Source: Flavobacteriaceae bacterium (GTDB lineage Bacteria; Bacteroidota; Bacteroidia; Flavobacteriales; Flavobacteriaceae). Taken from it: a DNA stretch of 64,000 nucleotides. Under the pieces are notes generated by a model. It was not told the DNA's origin. It worked only from the letters and a program-made list of their open reading frames with translations, and made no database searches. Positions 27,750 to 37,435 of the stretch are shown here, one piece after another; the stretch's first letter is position 1, and the number at the start of each line of letters is the position of its first letter. The DNA lies in the NCBI GenBank assembly GCA_016649715.1, contig JAENXC010000011.1, positions 1 through 64,000 on the forward strand, in the 5' to 3' direction. A program made the position numbers and the translations under genes.

Positions 27750-28625
27750 ATGATTATATCTACACAACCTCTAAAAGCCACAGTGTTTATTGCTATTTTC
27801 TGCTTCATCTCTCTTGGTCTAAATGCCCAAAACGGCGAACGAATATTCAAAAATTCCTGTATAGCTTGCCACACCGTTGGTGGCGGAAAACGGGTGGGAC
27901 CGGATTTGATTGGGATTACCACAAAGCGAAACGAGGCGTGGTTGACCAAGTGGATCAGATCATCGCAATCACTGATCCAGAGCGGCGATTCTATAGCGAT
28001 AGCGGTATTTGAGGCGAACAACAAAGTGCCCATGCCGGACCAGAATCTTTCCGATGCGGAAATAAAAGAGGTTGTTGACTACATCAAAGTCAATAGTACC
28101 ACGGCAGCAGTTCCTGGGGCCGCAACCCTCGCAACTTCAGCACCTCAAGTGCCGATCAAGAGTTCAGACATCGCCAGTGCGGAAGAAATTTTGCTCGGTC
28201 AACATATTTTTGAAGGCGATACCCGATTGACCAATGGCGGAGTGGCCTGCATCTCCTGTCATAATGTTGCATCAAACCGCATTATTCCCGGTGGCTTGCT
28301 GGCAAAGGACCTAACCACCGTTCACACAAGGATGGGAGGCGACGCAGGTCTTACCGGTATCCTGAACGCTCCTCCCTTTCCAGCAATGGCAGAAGCATAC
28401 AAAAACAGACCCTTGACCGAAAATGAAATTTATGCGGTCGTTTCGTTTCTCAACATAGTGGAGAAGGAAAGCGCGACCCAATCTGCTACGGCAACAAGCC
28501 CATTGTTGAAATATGGGTTTATCAGTTTCGCTGTCTGGATAGTGATTATTTTCATAGTGTGGCGCCACAGAAAAAAATATGCCGTAAACAAAAGAATATA
28601 TGAGCGGCAGCTAAAAACCTCTTGA
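27750..28625 (+). CDS. Membrane-anchored diheme cytochrome c, NarC-like
   Basis: A 291-residue exported protein. The N-terminal signal MIISTQPLKATVFIAIFCFISLGLNAQ is followed by two class I cytochrome c domains. The first has the haem motif CIACH and distal Met (VPMPDQNLS); the second has CISCH and a Met region (FPAMAEAY). A C-terminal transmembrane helix (about residues 254-272, YGFISFAVWIVIIFIVW) anchors it. It stands 54 bases ahead of narG. In Thermus a diheme cytochrome, NarC, is the first gene of the nar operon, so it probably passes electrons to or helps mature the reductase. Inferred by context. Confidence 0.85.
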   Translation: MIISTQPLKATVFIAIFCFISLGLNAQNGERIFKNSCIACHTVGGGKRVGPDLIGITTKRNEAWLTKWIRSSQSLIQSGDSIAIAVFEANNKVPMPDQNLSDAEIKEVVDYIKVNSTTAAVPGAATLATSAPQVPIKSSDIASAEEILLGQHIFEGDTRLTNGGVACISCHNVASNRIIPGGLLAKDLTTVHTRMGGDAGLTGILNAPPFPAMAEAYKNRPLTENEIYAVVSFLNIVEKESATQSATATSPLLKYGFISFAVWIVIIFIVWRHRKKYAVNKRIYERQLKTS

Positions 28626-28679
28626 GCTTAGCCACGGTTCATTTAAAAAAAAGAGAAACACAAACTAAATATATAGATT

Positions 28680-31600
28680 ATGAGTTGGATCGAAGACATT
28701 ATTTCCCCAAAAACCCGAAAGTGGGAGGAGTTTTACCGCAACCGCTGGCAGTATGACAAAGTTATCCGAAGCACGCACGGAGTGAACTGTACGGGCGGAT
28801 GTTCTTGGAACATCCATGTAAAGGATGGAATTGTGGTTTGGGAAACTCAAGCCATCGACTATCCCTTACTGGAGGAAACCCTACCTCCTTATGAGCCACG
28901 CGGCTGCCAAAGGGGAATTTCCTATTCATGGTATCTCTACAGCCCCATCCGGGTAAAGTATCCTTTGATGAGAGGGGCATTGATGGACCTGTTCAACGCG
29001 GAGAAAAAGGCTGTGGGAGGCGATCCTATAAAGGCTTGGGATAACCTTCAAAGTGATCCAGTAAAAAGGGCTCGCTACCAACGCGCACGTGGAAAAGGCG
29101 GGTTCAGAAGAACAAATTGGGAGGAAGCAATTGAATTGATCGCCGCCGCCAATCTTTATACGGTTAAAAAATATGGGCCTGACCGGATTGTAGGTTTCTC
29201 ACCCATTCCGGCAATGTCCATGTTGAGTTTTGCTTCTGGCACTCGATATCTCCAACTGATGGGCGCCACAAGTTTAAGTTTCTATGATTGGTATTGCGAT
29301 CTGCCGCCGGCCTTCCCTGAGGTATGGGGCGAACAGACCGATGTGTGCGAAAGTGCAGACTGGTTCAATTCAAAGTTTTGTGTTTCTATGGGAGCTAATT
29401 TAGGGATGACCCGAACCCCAGATATTCACTTCTTTTCCGAAGCAAAACACAACGGAACAAAAACAGTAGTGATGTCGCCCGACTTTTCGATGGTGGCAAA
29501 ACATGCTGACCAATGGATTCCAGTTCACGCCGGTACCGATGGTGCATTTTGGATGGCGGTAACTCATGTTATTCTTAAAGAATATCATGTGGACCGACAA
29601 GTTCCCTATTTTATAGATTACGTAAAACGTTATACCGATTGCCCCTTCCTTATTGAGCTTATCAAAGAGGGAGATCATTACCTACCGGGTCAATTCTTTA
29701 GAGCAAACAGAATAGCTAAATATAAGGATGTGGAAAATGGAGACTGGAAATTCCTGAATCTCAATTCCAAAACTGGAGAACCAGTAATGCCAAAAGGAGC
29801 TATGGGACAGCGCTGGGACAAAGAAGCAGGCAATACGGCTAAGTGGAATTTACTCTTTGAAGATGGAGTGGACAACACAGCGTATGACCCCGAACTAACT
29901 CTCCTAAACAAAAGTGACGATGTTGTGCAGGTAGAATATACCGAGTTTGGGTTAAAGAATAAAGCACAAAGAGGTATTCCTGTAAGATATATGGAAACTA
30001 TTGATGGGAAAAGAATTCCTGTTGCTACCAGTTATGATATAATGATGGGGCATTACGGCGTGGGCCGAGGTCTCGCAGGAGATTACCCAAAGGATTACGA
30101 CGATGAAAAAGCTGCCTACACTCCAGCTTGGAATGAAATATTTACCGGAATAGGAAGAAAAACTATTATCAGCTTTGCAAGAGAATGGGCAGGCACCGCC
30201 GAAGCAACCAATGGTAAATGTATGGTCATTACCGGTGCCGGTATTAATCATTGGTTTCACGGAAACTTGATGTACCGCGCTGCAATCCAGGCACAATTAT
30301 TTACTGGTTGCAATGGAGTAAATGGTGGAGGTATGAACCATTATGTAGGACAGGAAAAACTGGCTCCCGTTGATTCATGGAGTGTGATTATGTCTGCAAA
30401 AGATTGGGTAAAGGCCAACCGAATGCAGCAGGCTCCTATCTGGCATTACATCAATACAGATCAGTGGCGATACGATGCCAATCAGGCACAGTACAACTCC
30501 ATTCCAGATAACAGTAAATACGGAAATATGCATACGGCTGATATGGCTGTTGTAGCCGTAAGAAACGGATGGCAACCATTCTACCCTCAGTATGATAAAA
30601 ATAATTTTGAAGTAGTTGCGGATGCGCAGAAAAGCGGTGCAAAGACAGATGATGAAATAAAAGATTATATCGTTGATCAGTTAAAATCGAAAAAACTGAA
30701 TTACGCTATCGCCGATTGCGACAACGAAATAAGCTTTCCACGCAATTGGTTCATTTGGAGAGGAAATGCGTTGTTGGCTTCTATGAAAGGGCATGAATAT
30801 ATGCTCAACCACTATCTCGGTACCCATCATAACGATATTGCCGATGAAGTTGCCCGTGATCACGTTTCTGAAATTATATGGAGAGAAGCTCCTAAAGGCA
30901 AAATGGATTTGGTGGTGGATCTCAATTTCAGAATGGATACCTCCGCTCTTTATTCAGACATTGTTTTACCCGCTGCTTCTTGGTATGAAAAAGCAGATCT
31001 CAATTCAACGGATATGCACTCCTTTATTCATCCACTTTCTGCAGCTATTCCTCCTGTATGGGAGTCTAAAAGTGATTGGCAAATATTCGAATTAATCGCC
31101 AAGAAAGTAAGTGAGTTGGCGCAAGAATTTTTACCGCATCCAATAAAGGATACCGTGAATCTTCCGCTCTCACACGATTCAATAGACGAAATTTCCCAGA
31201 CATCAATCAAAGATTGGGGTAAAGGAGAGTGTGAGCCGGTTCCTGGAAAATCAATGCACAAGATTGTAATGGAGGAGCGCGATTACACCCAGATTTACAA
31301 TAAGTATATTTCCCTGGGACCCAATGTCGGAAAAAATCCGATAGGAGCGCACGGGGTTTCTTTCATGGTAGATGATGTTTACGAGGCAATGAAATTAGAC
31401 AAACGCCACGTACAGAAAATCAATGGCGTAGAATATCCTTCCCTTAAAGAAGACGTAGAAGCCGTAAATGCAGTGTTAAAATTGTCTGCTCTTACCAACG
31501 GAAATTTGGCTGTTCGCTCTTATGAAATGATGGAAAAGAAAACTGGTCTCGTATTGGCGGATTTGGCAGAAGGCAGTAAAGACGTGAGGATTGATTATAA

Positions 31601-32309
31601 GGATTTACAGGCACAACCAAGACGTTATAATAACGCTGCTTTTTGGAGCGGTTTGATGAATGACGGCAGAGCCTATTGTGCATATACTTATAATATTGAT
31701 CGACTTGTTCCCTGGAGAACCCTCACCGGAAGACAGTCTATGTATTTAGATCACGAGGGATATATTGCCTTTGGCGAGCATTTACCCACTTATAAACCTT
31801 CGCCACTGCCATCAGTTTACGGAGATATCCGCAAAACAGTAAATGACGGTAATGCAAAAATGCTCAACTGCTTAACCCCACACGGCAAATGGCACATTCA
31901 CTCTACTTATGGCGATACCTTAAGGATGCTTACTCTGTCAAGAGGTATGGAACCCTGCTGGATGAGCGAAAAGGATGCAGCCGCTATTGGAGTAAAAGAC
32001 AATGATTGGGTAGAAGTCTATAACGATCACGGAGTGTATTGCACACGAGCTTGCGTGAGTTCCCGAATACCAGAAGGTGTTTGCATTGTGTATCACGCCC
32101 CTGAAAGAACTTATTCAGTTCCAAAATCCCAAGAAAGAGGAGGAAGAAGAGCAGGTGGACACAATAGTTTTACACGTGTACACATGAAACCAAGCCAAAT
32201 GGTAGGAGGTTATGGACAGTTTTCTTTTCATATGAATTATTGGGGACCGGTTGCACCTCAGCGGGACACACACGTGCTTGTAAGAAAAATGGATAAAGTA
32301 GAATTTTAA
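28680..32309 (+). CDS. narG: Respiratory nitrate reductase, alpha subunit
   Basis: A 1209-residue molybdopterin oxidoreductase that reduces nitrate to nitrite. The N-terminal [4Fe-4S] FS0 site uses His33, Cys37, Cys41 and a later Cys (GCQRG). The likely molybdenum ligand is Asp207 in [19 protein letters not shown], as in NarG of E. coli. No twin-arginine signal is present, so the subunit faces the cytoplasm. C-terminal MGD-binding segments include [25 protein letters not shown]. It is followed 21 bases later by narH. Quinol electrons come from NarI or the diheme cytochrome. Confidence 0.97.
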   Translation: MSWIEDIISPKTRKWEEFYRNRWQYDKVIRSTHGVNCTGGCSWNIHVKDGIVVWETQAIDYPLLEETLPPYEPRGCQRGISYSWYLYSPIRVKYPLMRGALMDLFNAEKKAVGGDPIKAWDNLQSDPVKRARYQRARGKGGFRRTNWEEAIELIAAANLYTVKKYGPDRIVGFSPIPAMSMLSFASGTRYLQLMGATSLSFYDWYCDLPPAFPEVWGEQTDVCESADWFNSKFCVSMGANLGMTRTPDIHFFSEAKHNGTKTVVMSPDFSMVAKHADQWIPVHAGTDGAFWMAVTHVILKEYHVDRQVPYFIDYVKRYTDCPFLIELIKEGDHYLPGQFFRANRIAKYKDVENGDWKFLNLNSKTGEPVMPKGAMGQRWDKEAGNTAKWNLLFEDGVDNTAYDPELTLLNKSDDVVQVEYTEFGLKNKAQRGIPVRYMETIDGKRIPVATSYDIMMGHYGVGRGLAGDYPKDYDDEKAAYTPAWNEIFTGIGRKTIISFAREWAGTAEATNGKCMVITGAGINHWFHGNLMYRAAIQAQLFTGCNGVNGGGMNHYVGQEKLAPVDSWSVIMSAKDWVKANRMQQAPIWHYINTDQWRYDANQAQYNSIPDNSKYGNMHTADMAVVAVRNGWQPFYPQYDKNNFEVVADAQKSGAKTDDEIKDYIVDQLKSKKLNYAIADCDNEISFPRNWFIWRGNALLASMKGHEYMLNHYLGTHHNDIADEVARDHVSEIIWREAPKGKMDLVVDLNFRMDTSALYSDIVLPAASWYEKADLNSTDMHSFIHPLSAAIPPVWESKSDWQIFELIAKKVSELAQEFLPHPIKDTVNLPLSHDSIDEISQTSIKDWGKGECEPVPGKSMHKIVMEERDYTQIYNKYISLGPNVGKNPIGAHGVSFMVDDVYEAMKLDKRHVQKINGVEYPSLKEDVEAVNAVLKLSALTNGNLAVRSYEMMEKKTGLVLADLAEGSKDVRIDYKDLQAQPRRYNNAAFWSGLMNDGRAYCAYTYNIDRLVPWRTLTGRQSMYLDHEGYIAFGEHLPTYKPSPLPSVYGDIRKTVNDGNAKMLNCLTPHGKWHIHSTYGDTLRMLTLSRGMEPCWMSEKDAAAIGVKDNDWVEVYNDHGVYCTRACVSSRIPEGVCIVYHAPERTYSVPKSQERGGRRAGGHNSFTRVHMKPSQMVGGYGQFSFHMNYWGPVAPQRDTHVLVRKMDKVEF

Positions 32310-32330
32310 AAAAATAAACAAATCAATACT

Positions 32331-33827
32331 ATGGACATAAGATCGCAAATATCAATGGTTTTTCATCTCGATAAATGTATCGGGTGTCACACTTGTTCCA
32401 TCGCTTGCAAAAACCTTTGGACAGATAGAAAGGGGGCGGAGTATATGTGGTGGAATAACGTAGAAACAAAACCGGGAACTGGCTATCCTACAAAGTGGGA
32501 AGACCAGGAAATATACAAAGGCGGATGGGAGATAAACGGGAAATCAGTATCCCTCAAGGGTGCGGGAAAGTTGAGAGGACTGAAAAATATATTTCACAAC
32601 CCTTACCTCCCCGTTCTGGACGATTACTATGAGCCTTGGACCTACAAGTATGAGGATTTGTTCACCGCCCCTGAAGGTGATGATCAACCCACTGCCCGTG
32701 CCGTTTCCCTCGTAACTGGAGAACCCATTGACGTGAAGGCAGGGCCAAACTGGGATGATGATTTAGGAGGCTCCATAGATTATGCACGGCAGGATGTAAA
32801 TCTGAAAGGCCTCAGTGCAGCAGAACAAGAGGTCATGTTTCAGTTAGAAAGAATGACATTTTTTTACCTACCGCGAATTTGCAACCATTGCTTGAACCCT
32901 GCTTGTGTTGCTTCTTGTCCATCAGGCGCCATTTACAAAAGAGGGGAAGATGGTATTGTGCTCATAAACCAACAAGTTTGTCGCGGATGGAGAATGTGTG
33001 TTACCGCTTGCCCTTATAAAAAAACGTATTACAACTGGCACACAGGAAAATCAGAAAAATGTATTTTGTGCTATCCCCGTTTGGAATCAGGACAACCACC
33101 TGCCTGCATGCACCAGTGCGTGGGAAGGATTCGGTACTTAGGTGTTTTGCTCTATGATGCCGATAGAATTGAAGAAGTGGCCGCTACTCCAAATGATCTT
33201 GATTTGGTTGATCGTCAGCTTGAAATATATCTTGATCCATTCGACCCTCAAGTAATTGAGGCTGCAAGAAAAAACGGGATTGCTGATTCAACTATTGAAT
33301 CTGCCCAAAAATCACCTGTGTACAAATTTGTGAAAGAATGGAAAATCGCGCTTCCACTTCATCCCGAATTCAGAACAATACCCAATTTGTTTTATGTTCC
33401 AGCACTTATGCCCGGAATGGCATCCGTTCAAGATGGAATTTACGAAGAATCCAACACCCAGTTTCTATGGGGAGGAATTGACAACAATCGTGTGCCGATA
33501 AAATATCTGGCAAATCTCTTTTCAGCCGGAAATACCGAGAAAATTGTAGATGTGCTTAAACGCCTTATGGCTGTTAGGTGGCACAGAAGACAAACTACCG
33601 TCGGTGATGTAGCGCAGGAAATAGTTGATAAGGCGATGGGGGAAATAAATCTTAATGGCGACACAGCCGATGCAATTTTTAGATTAACCTCTTTAGCAAC
33701 ATTTGATGAACGATTTGTAATTCCTCCCGCACACAGAGAGGAATCTATAGAAATGCTTGAAAATACCGCCGATGTAAAAGGTAATACAGGATTTGGATTT
33801 AAGGAAAGACCAAAGAGAGGATGGTAA
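32331..33827 (+). CDS. narH: Respiratory nitrate reductase, beta subunit
   Basis: A 498-residue iron-sulfur electron-transfer subunit. Four cluster motifs are visible: CIGCHTCSIACKN near residue 16, CNHCLNPACVASCPSGA, CRGWRMCVTACPYKK and CILCYPRL...ACMHQC. The tryptophan in the third motif (CRGW) is the usual mark of the [3Fe-4S] cluster of NarH. The protein carries electrons from NarI haems to NarG. It is separated from narG by 21 bases and from narJ by 145 bases containing facing heptad arrays. Confidence 0.97.
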   Translation: MDIRSQISMVFHLDKCIGCHTCSIACKNLWTDRKGAEYMWWNNVETKPGTGYPTKWEDQEIYKGGWEINGKSVSLKGAGKLRGLKNIFHNPYLPVLDDYYEPWTYKYEDLFTAPEGDDQPTARAVSLVTGEPIDVKAGPNWDDDLGGSIDYARQDVNLKGLSAAEQEVMFQLERMTFFYLPRICNHCLNPACVASCPSGAIYKRGEDGIVLINQQVCRGWRMCVTACPYKKTYYNWHTGKSEKCILCYPRLESGQPPACMHQCVGRIRYLGVLLYDADRIEEVAATPNDLDLVDRQLEIYLDPFDPQVIEAARKNGIADSTIESAQKSPVYKFVKEWKIALPLHPEFRTIPNLFYVPALMPGMASVQDGIYEESNTQFLWGGIDNNRVPIKYLANLFSAGNTEKIVDVLKRLMAVRWHRRQTTVGDVAQEIVDKAMGEINLNGDTADAIFRLTSLATFDERFVIPPAHREESIEMLENTADVKGNTGFGFKERPKRGW

Positions 33828-33828
33828 A

Positions 33829-33940
33829 AAGAGAAAAGAAAAGAGAACATAGAACAGAGAAATATACGCAAAGTAAATCGGAATTTTCAAGGAGGGAACA
33901 ATCATCTCTTCTCTTTATTCTCTTCTCTCTATTCTAATCC
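33829..33940. repeat. Heptad repeat element between narH and narJ
   Basis: Two facing arms with 7-base period lie between narH and narJ. The left arm (33829-33868) is purine-rich with AGAACAG-like units. The right arm (33905-33940) is pyrimidine-rich with TCTTCTC/TCTATTC-like units. They can pair into a long imperfect hairpin in the transcript, just ahead of narJ. Confidence 0.75.
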
Positions 33941-33972
33941 AATACATCAATAATTAATATGAACTTATTCGT

Positions 33973-34701
33973 ATGATAAACAGAGAACACTATACATTGC
34001 TCGCAAACCTTCTCAGATATCCTGAGGAAGATTTTATGCTTTACTTGAATGAGAGCCAGATTTTTCTTGATGAATCTTATCTTAATGCCGGAAATGAACT
34101 TCGACCGTTTTCTGAATACATGAACAATTGCCCGCCGGATAATATGAAGGAACTGTTCACAAAAACTTTTGATGTGCAGCCCATCTGCTATCTCGATTTG
34201 GGATATGTGATGTTTGGCGAAGATTACAAGAGAGGCGCCTTCCTTTTGAATATGAAAGGGGAACAACAGAAGATAAATAACGATTGCGGTACCGATCTTG
34301 CCGATAACATTTGCAATGTTATGGATTTAATGGCAATTTCTGATGACGAAATATTTCTCGAGGATTTAGTGCAGAATATCTTTATCCCCTGCGTAAAAAT
34401 GATGATTGCGGAATTTGAATCCGCAAGGGTTGACCTGAAAATGAAAGTCCTTCGAAAAATGCATAGGGCAATTATCCAAGAAGAACTCAATCACGGAAAT
34501 GTTTACAAAAATTGTCTTGCCGCGCTGCTCGAAGTTCTGAAAGCGGATTTTGGAGAAAAACAAATAGCTCCAGAGGACGAAAATGTACTCACCTCCTCAC
34601 ATCACCGAGCTTTTTTCAACAAAAATTCCATATTACAACCTTCAAATCATAAGCTAAACAAAGAGGCGCAGGATTATGCGTCTCTCCAAAAACTTGACTA
34701 A
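33973..34701 (+). CDS. narJ: Nitrate reductase assembly chaperone
   Basis: A 242-residue helical protein of the NarJ/TorD chaperone family. Landmarks are YTLLANLLRYPEEDF, LQELFTKTFD-type sequence (MKELFTKTFDVQPICYLDLGYVMFGEDYKRGAFLL) and a C-terminal helical pair. NarJ holds apo-NarG until the molybdenum cofactor and FS0 are inserted. The start at 33973 gives a family-like N-terminus. The next gene, narI, begins 3 bases after the stop. It could be distinguished from TorD/DmsD types only by context, which clearly favours NarJ. Confidence 0.85.
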   Translation: MINREHYTLLANLLRYPEEDFMLYLNESQIFLDESYLNAGNELRPFSEYMNNCPPDNMKELFTKTFDVQPICYLDLGYVMFGEDYKRGAFLLNMKGEQQKINNDCGTDLADNICNVMDLMAISDDEIFLEDLVQNIFIPCVKMMIAEFESARVDLKMKVLRKMHRAIIQEELNHGNVYKNCLAALLEVLKADFGEKQIAPEDENVLTSSHHRAFFNKNSILQPSNHKLNKEAQDYASLQKLD

Positions 34702-34704
34702 ATC

Positions 34705-35427
34705 ATGGACTATCTATTATTCGTTGTTTTTCCGTACACCTGTCTAACAGTCTTTCTCATCGGCTCTATTTACCGGTATAAATACAGACCCTTCTCGGTT
34801 TCCTCCCTGTCTTCAGAATTTTTGGAAGGAAAAAAACTTTTTCTCGCCAGCCAGTTGTTTCACTGGGGCTTGTTTATCCTGTTTTTTGGCCACTTGATTG
34901 CCTTCCTGTTTCCAGCTAGCATTCTTTTGTGGAACGGACATCCCGTCCGCTTGTTGATATTGGAAATCTCCGCTTTTGTTTTTGGCCTATCCGCTTTCTT
35001 TGGTCTCATGCTTCTTATTTATAGAAGACTTACAGTAAGACGGGTGCAGATTGTTACCAACAAAATGGATTTTGTGGTCTTTATAGTGTTGTTGGTGCAA
35101 ATTATTTCTGGATTACTGGTGGCCTATACAAATCGTTGGGGTTCGTCTTGGTTCGCGGCATTCCTTACACCTTATCTTCGCTCAATTTTTGTTTTCGATC
35201 CGCAAATTGACGCCATAGTAAGTGTAATCTCGTTATCGCTCAAAATACATGTGGTCTCTGCCTTTGCTCTTATCGGTATTATTCCCTTTACTCGCTTTAT
35301 GCACTTTTTGGTCTATCCACTTAATTATACCTGGAGAAGTTACCAGCAGGTAATTTGGAATTGGAACCGTAAGCAAATCCGGACTTCAAAAGCATTTCGT
35401 CAAGGACCTAAATCAAAAAATAACTAA
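34705..35427 (+). CDS. narI: Respiratory nitrate reductase, gamma subunit (cytochrome b)
   Basis: A 240-residue membrane protein with five transmembrane helices. His residues placed for two b haems: FHWG and FGHLIAF in the second helix, and KIHVVSA and RFMHFLVYP in the last helices, as in NarI. It anchors NarGH and oxidises quinol at the outer face. The start immediately follows narJ, implying translational coupling. C-terminal tail basic and cytoplasmic. About 20 bases separate it from the small membrane protein gene downstream. Confidence 0.92.
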   Translation: MDYLLFVVFPYTCLTVFLIGSIYRYKYRPFSVSSLSSEFLEGKKLFLASQLFHWGLFILFFGHLIAFLFPASILLWNGHPVRLLILEISAFVFGLSAFFGLMLLIYRRLTVRRVQIVTNKMDFVVFIVLLVQIISGLLVAYTNRWGSSWFAAFLTPYLRSIFVFDPQIDAIVSVISLSLKIHVVSAFALIGIIPFTRFMHFLVYPLNYTWRSYQQVIWNWNRKQIRTSKAFRQGPKSKNN

Positions 35428-35449
35428 TCAAGATCATAAATCAGCGCCT

Positions 35450-35794
35450 ATGAAAACTTCATTCCTTTCCTTCCCGAAATGGCAGATTCTCCTTTCCTGT
35501 TTTATCCTTATACTGATCGGTGAAAGTACTATGGCACAGAGTACTGCAAATACTAATCTCGATACAAAAGTATTTTATTACGGATTTGCATTGGTGATAA
35601 TCGTTCTGGTAGTGGCTATAGTGCTTATAATGCGAAAAGCACAGAGAATATTGGGTGAATACGGACAACCCTTGTTCCAACCTGAATTTCCCATTTTCAA
35701 AAGAATGACTAAAGCAAGCACTTCCGTTGCCATTATTATGATCGCCCTGGTATTGTGGGGTATGTATTTGGTTATCACCTATAAAGCAATCTGA
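35450..35794 (+). CDS. Small membrane protein in the nar operon, function unknown
   Basis: A 114-residue protein with an N-terminal signal-like helix (ILLSCFILILIGESTMA, possible cleavage after MAQ) and two more transmembrane helices (VFYYGFALVIIVLVVAIVLIM and SVAIIMIALVLWGMYLVIT). No Cys pairs or haem motifs are seen. It does not match NarI, NarK or any chaperone I know. Because it lies between narI and narK, with 22 bases before it, a role in NarI anchoring, quinol supply or cytochrome assembly is likely. Such unassigned small proteins may be accessory subunits. Confidence 0.75.
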   Translation: MKTSFLSFPKWQILLSCFILILIGESTMAQSTANTNLDTKVFYYGFALVIIVLVVAIVLIMRKAQRILGEYGQPLFQPEFPIFKRMTKASTSVAIIMIALVLWGMYLVITYKAI

Positions 35795-35886
35795 CAGGTT
35801 GGTAGCCCAATGATTACCAGCTTATTCCAAACTGTTCGTTCGGCCTATATACATGACCTTTTGCAAATTAAAAATCTAAAGTACTT

Positions 35887-37380
35887 ATGGAGACCGTAAC
35901 CACAGGCAAATCACACCGAATCTTGTTTTTTAACACACTTGCGTTCACAGTTTGTTTTGCCGCATGGATGATGAATGGGGTACTGGTTACTTATCTTGTC
36001 AATAACGATATATTCAAATGGAGCCCGGTACAGATTGGCTGGTTGTTAGGCGTTCCAGTATTGGTCGGTTCTATTCTCCGTTTGCCCGTTGGAATGCTCA
36101 CCGACAAATATGGCGGTAAGTGGGTAATGGGAGCCATTTTGCTTTTCTGTGCCGTTCCGATGTTCTTTTTATCACAGGCAAATAGTTTTCTATCCTTTCT
36201 TTTGTTGAGTTTCGGTTTTGGAATGGCGGGAAGTATTTTTGCCGCAGGGGTGGCCTATACTTCTCTATGGTACCCAAAGGAGAAACAGGGCACGGCATTG
36301 GGGATTTTTGGTATCGGAAATGCCGGAGCCGCTTTAACAACATTGTTTGCACCAACCATCCTCAACAAACTTACCCAACACGGAACCAACCCCGATGCAT
36401 GGCGCATTTTACCACAACTATATGCAGCAATGCTGGTGGTCATGGCTATTGTTTTTCTTTTGGCGACCAAGAACAGAAAACCCACAGAGGTAAAAACCAT
36501 GGTGCAACGATTGGCTCCTTTAAAGGAAATGAGGGTGTGGCGTTTCGGACTGTATTATTTTTTCGTCTTCGGGAGTATTGTAACCTTGGCACAATGGCTT
36601 ATTCCCTATTATGTCAACATGTACTCTTTGTCCATTGTTGCCGCTGGGATCATGGTTTCGGCCTTCAGCTTGCCTGCCGGTCTTATCCGAGCCGCCGGTG
36701 GCTGGCTTTCGGATAAAGTGGGTGCACGGTTGGTGATGATATGGGTCTTTGGTGTTTCTATTGTATGTCTGTTTTTTCTTTTTCCTCCCCGTATGGAGAT
36801 CCGAGCGCCCGGACAGGGCATTATGGCAAGCAAACCCGGGACAGTAACTGAGATTTCCGATAGCGCCATCACAATAGATGACGCTATATATACCCTTCAA
36901 ACAAAAGGCGCGGACACCTCGCCCACAGAAGTCCGTTTAGGTATTTTCCACAATGCAGAGGAGGACTTCACTGCACTTCCCACTTCATCCTTCTGGCAAG
37001 AGCCACAGGTCCAAAAGGGTGACACGGTGAGTAAAGGACAATTGCTAGCAAAAGGTTTTACCCATATTTATTTTCAAGCAAATAAATGGATTTTTTTCGT
37101 TTTGGTTTTTATCCTTGGTATTATGATGGGAATAGGAACAGCAGCCGTATATAAGCATATTTCAGACTATTATCCCACCAATATAGGAACGGTAGGTGGC
37201 ATAGTAGGTGTGATTGGCGGACTTGGCGGATTTTTCAACCCCATTCTGTTTGGCTATTTGTTAAAGGGAACGGGGGTGTGGACTACTTGCTGGATGTATC
37301 TTGCAGTAATAGCAATCATTTGCATCATCTTCCAGCGCAGCGCCATCAAGGCAGCAAAGATATCTGGAGAACAAAAATAA
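35887..37380 (+). CDS. narK: Nitrate/nitrite MFS transporter with a soluble insertion
   Basis: A 497-residue major-facilitator transporter of the NarK/NNP family, with the FGMAGSIFAAGVAYTSLWYPKEKQGTALGIFGIGNAGAA signature, the second nitrate signature GTVGGIVGVIGGLGGFFNP, and 12 predicted helices. It exchanges nitrate for nitrite or imports nitrate with protons. The unusual feature is a hydrophilic insertion of about 90 residues (about 303-393) in mid-protein. It contains GTVTEISDSAITI and VQKGDTVSKGQLL, a pattern like barrel-sandwich (biotinyl/lipoyl/HlyD) domains but without an obvious MKM-type lysine. It separates the two transmembrane blocks RLVMIWVFGVSIVCLFFLFPP and KWIFFVLVFILGIMMGIG. 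Confidence 0.92.
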   Translation: METVTTGKSHRILFFNTLAFTVCFAAWMMNGVLVTYLVNNDIFKWSPVQIGWLLGVPVLVGSILRLPVGMLTDKYGGKWVMGAILLFCAVPMFFLSQANSFLSFLLLSFGFGMAGSIFAAGVAYTSLWYPKEKQGTALGIFGIGNAGAALTTLFAPTILNKLTQHGTNPDAWRILPQLYAAMLVVMAIVFLLATKNRKPTEVKTMVQRLAPLKEMRVWRFGLYYFFVFGSIVTLAQWLIPYYVNMYSLSIVAAGIMVSAFSLPAGLIRAAGGWLSDKVGARLVMIWVFGVSIVCLFFLFPPRMEIRAPGQGIMASKPGTVTEISDSAITIDDAIYTLQTKGADTSPTEVRLGIFHNAEEDFTALPTSSFWQEPQVQKGDTVSKGQLLAKGFTHIYFQANKWIFFVLVFILGIMMGIGTAAVYKHISDYYPTNIGTVGGIVGVIGGLGGFFNPILFGYLLKGTGVWTTCWMYLAVIAIICIIFQRSAIKAAKISGEQK

Positions 37381-37435
37381 TTGATGCCCGCAATACAAAA
37401 ATGTTGAGAGTGGAACGCCATCTGAAAAATTTTCT

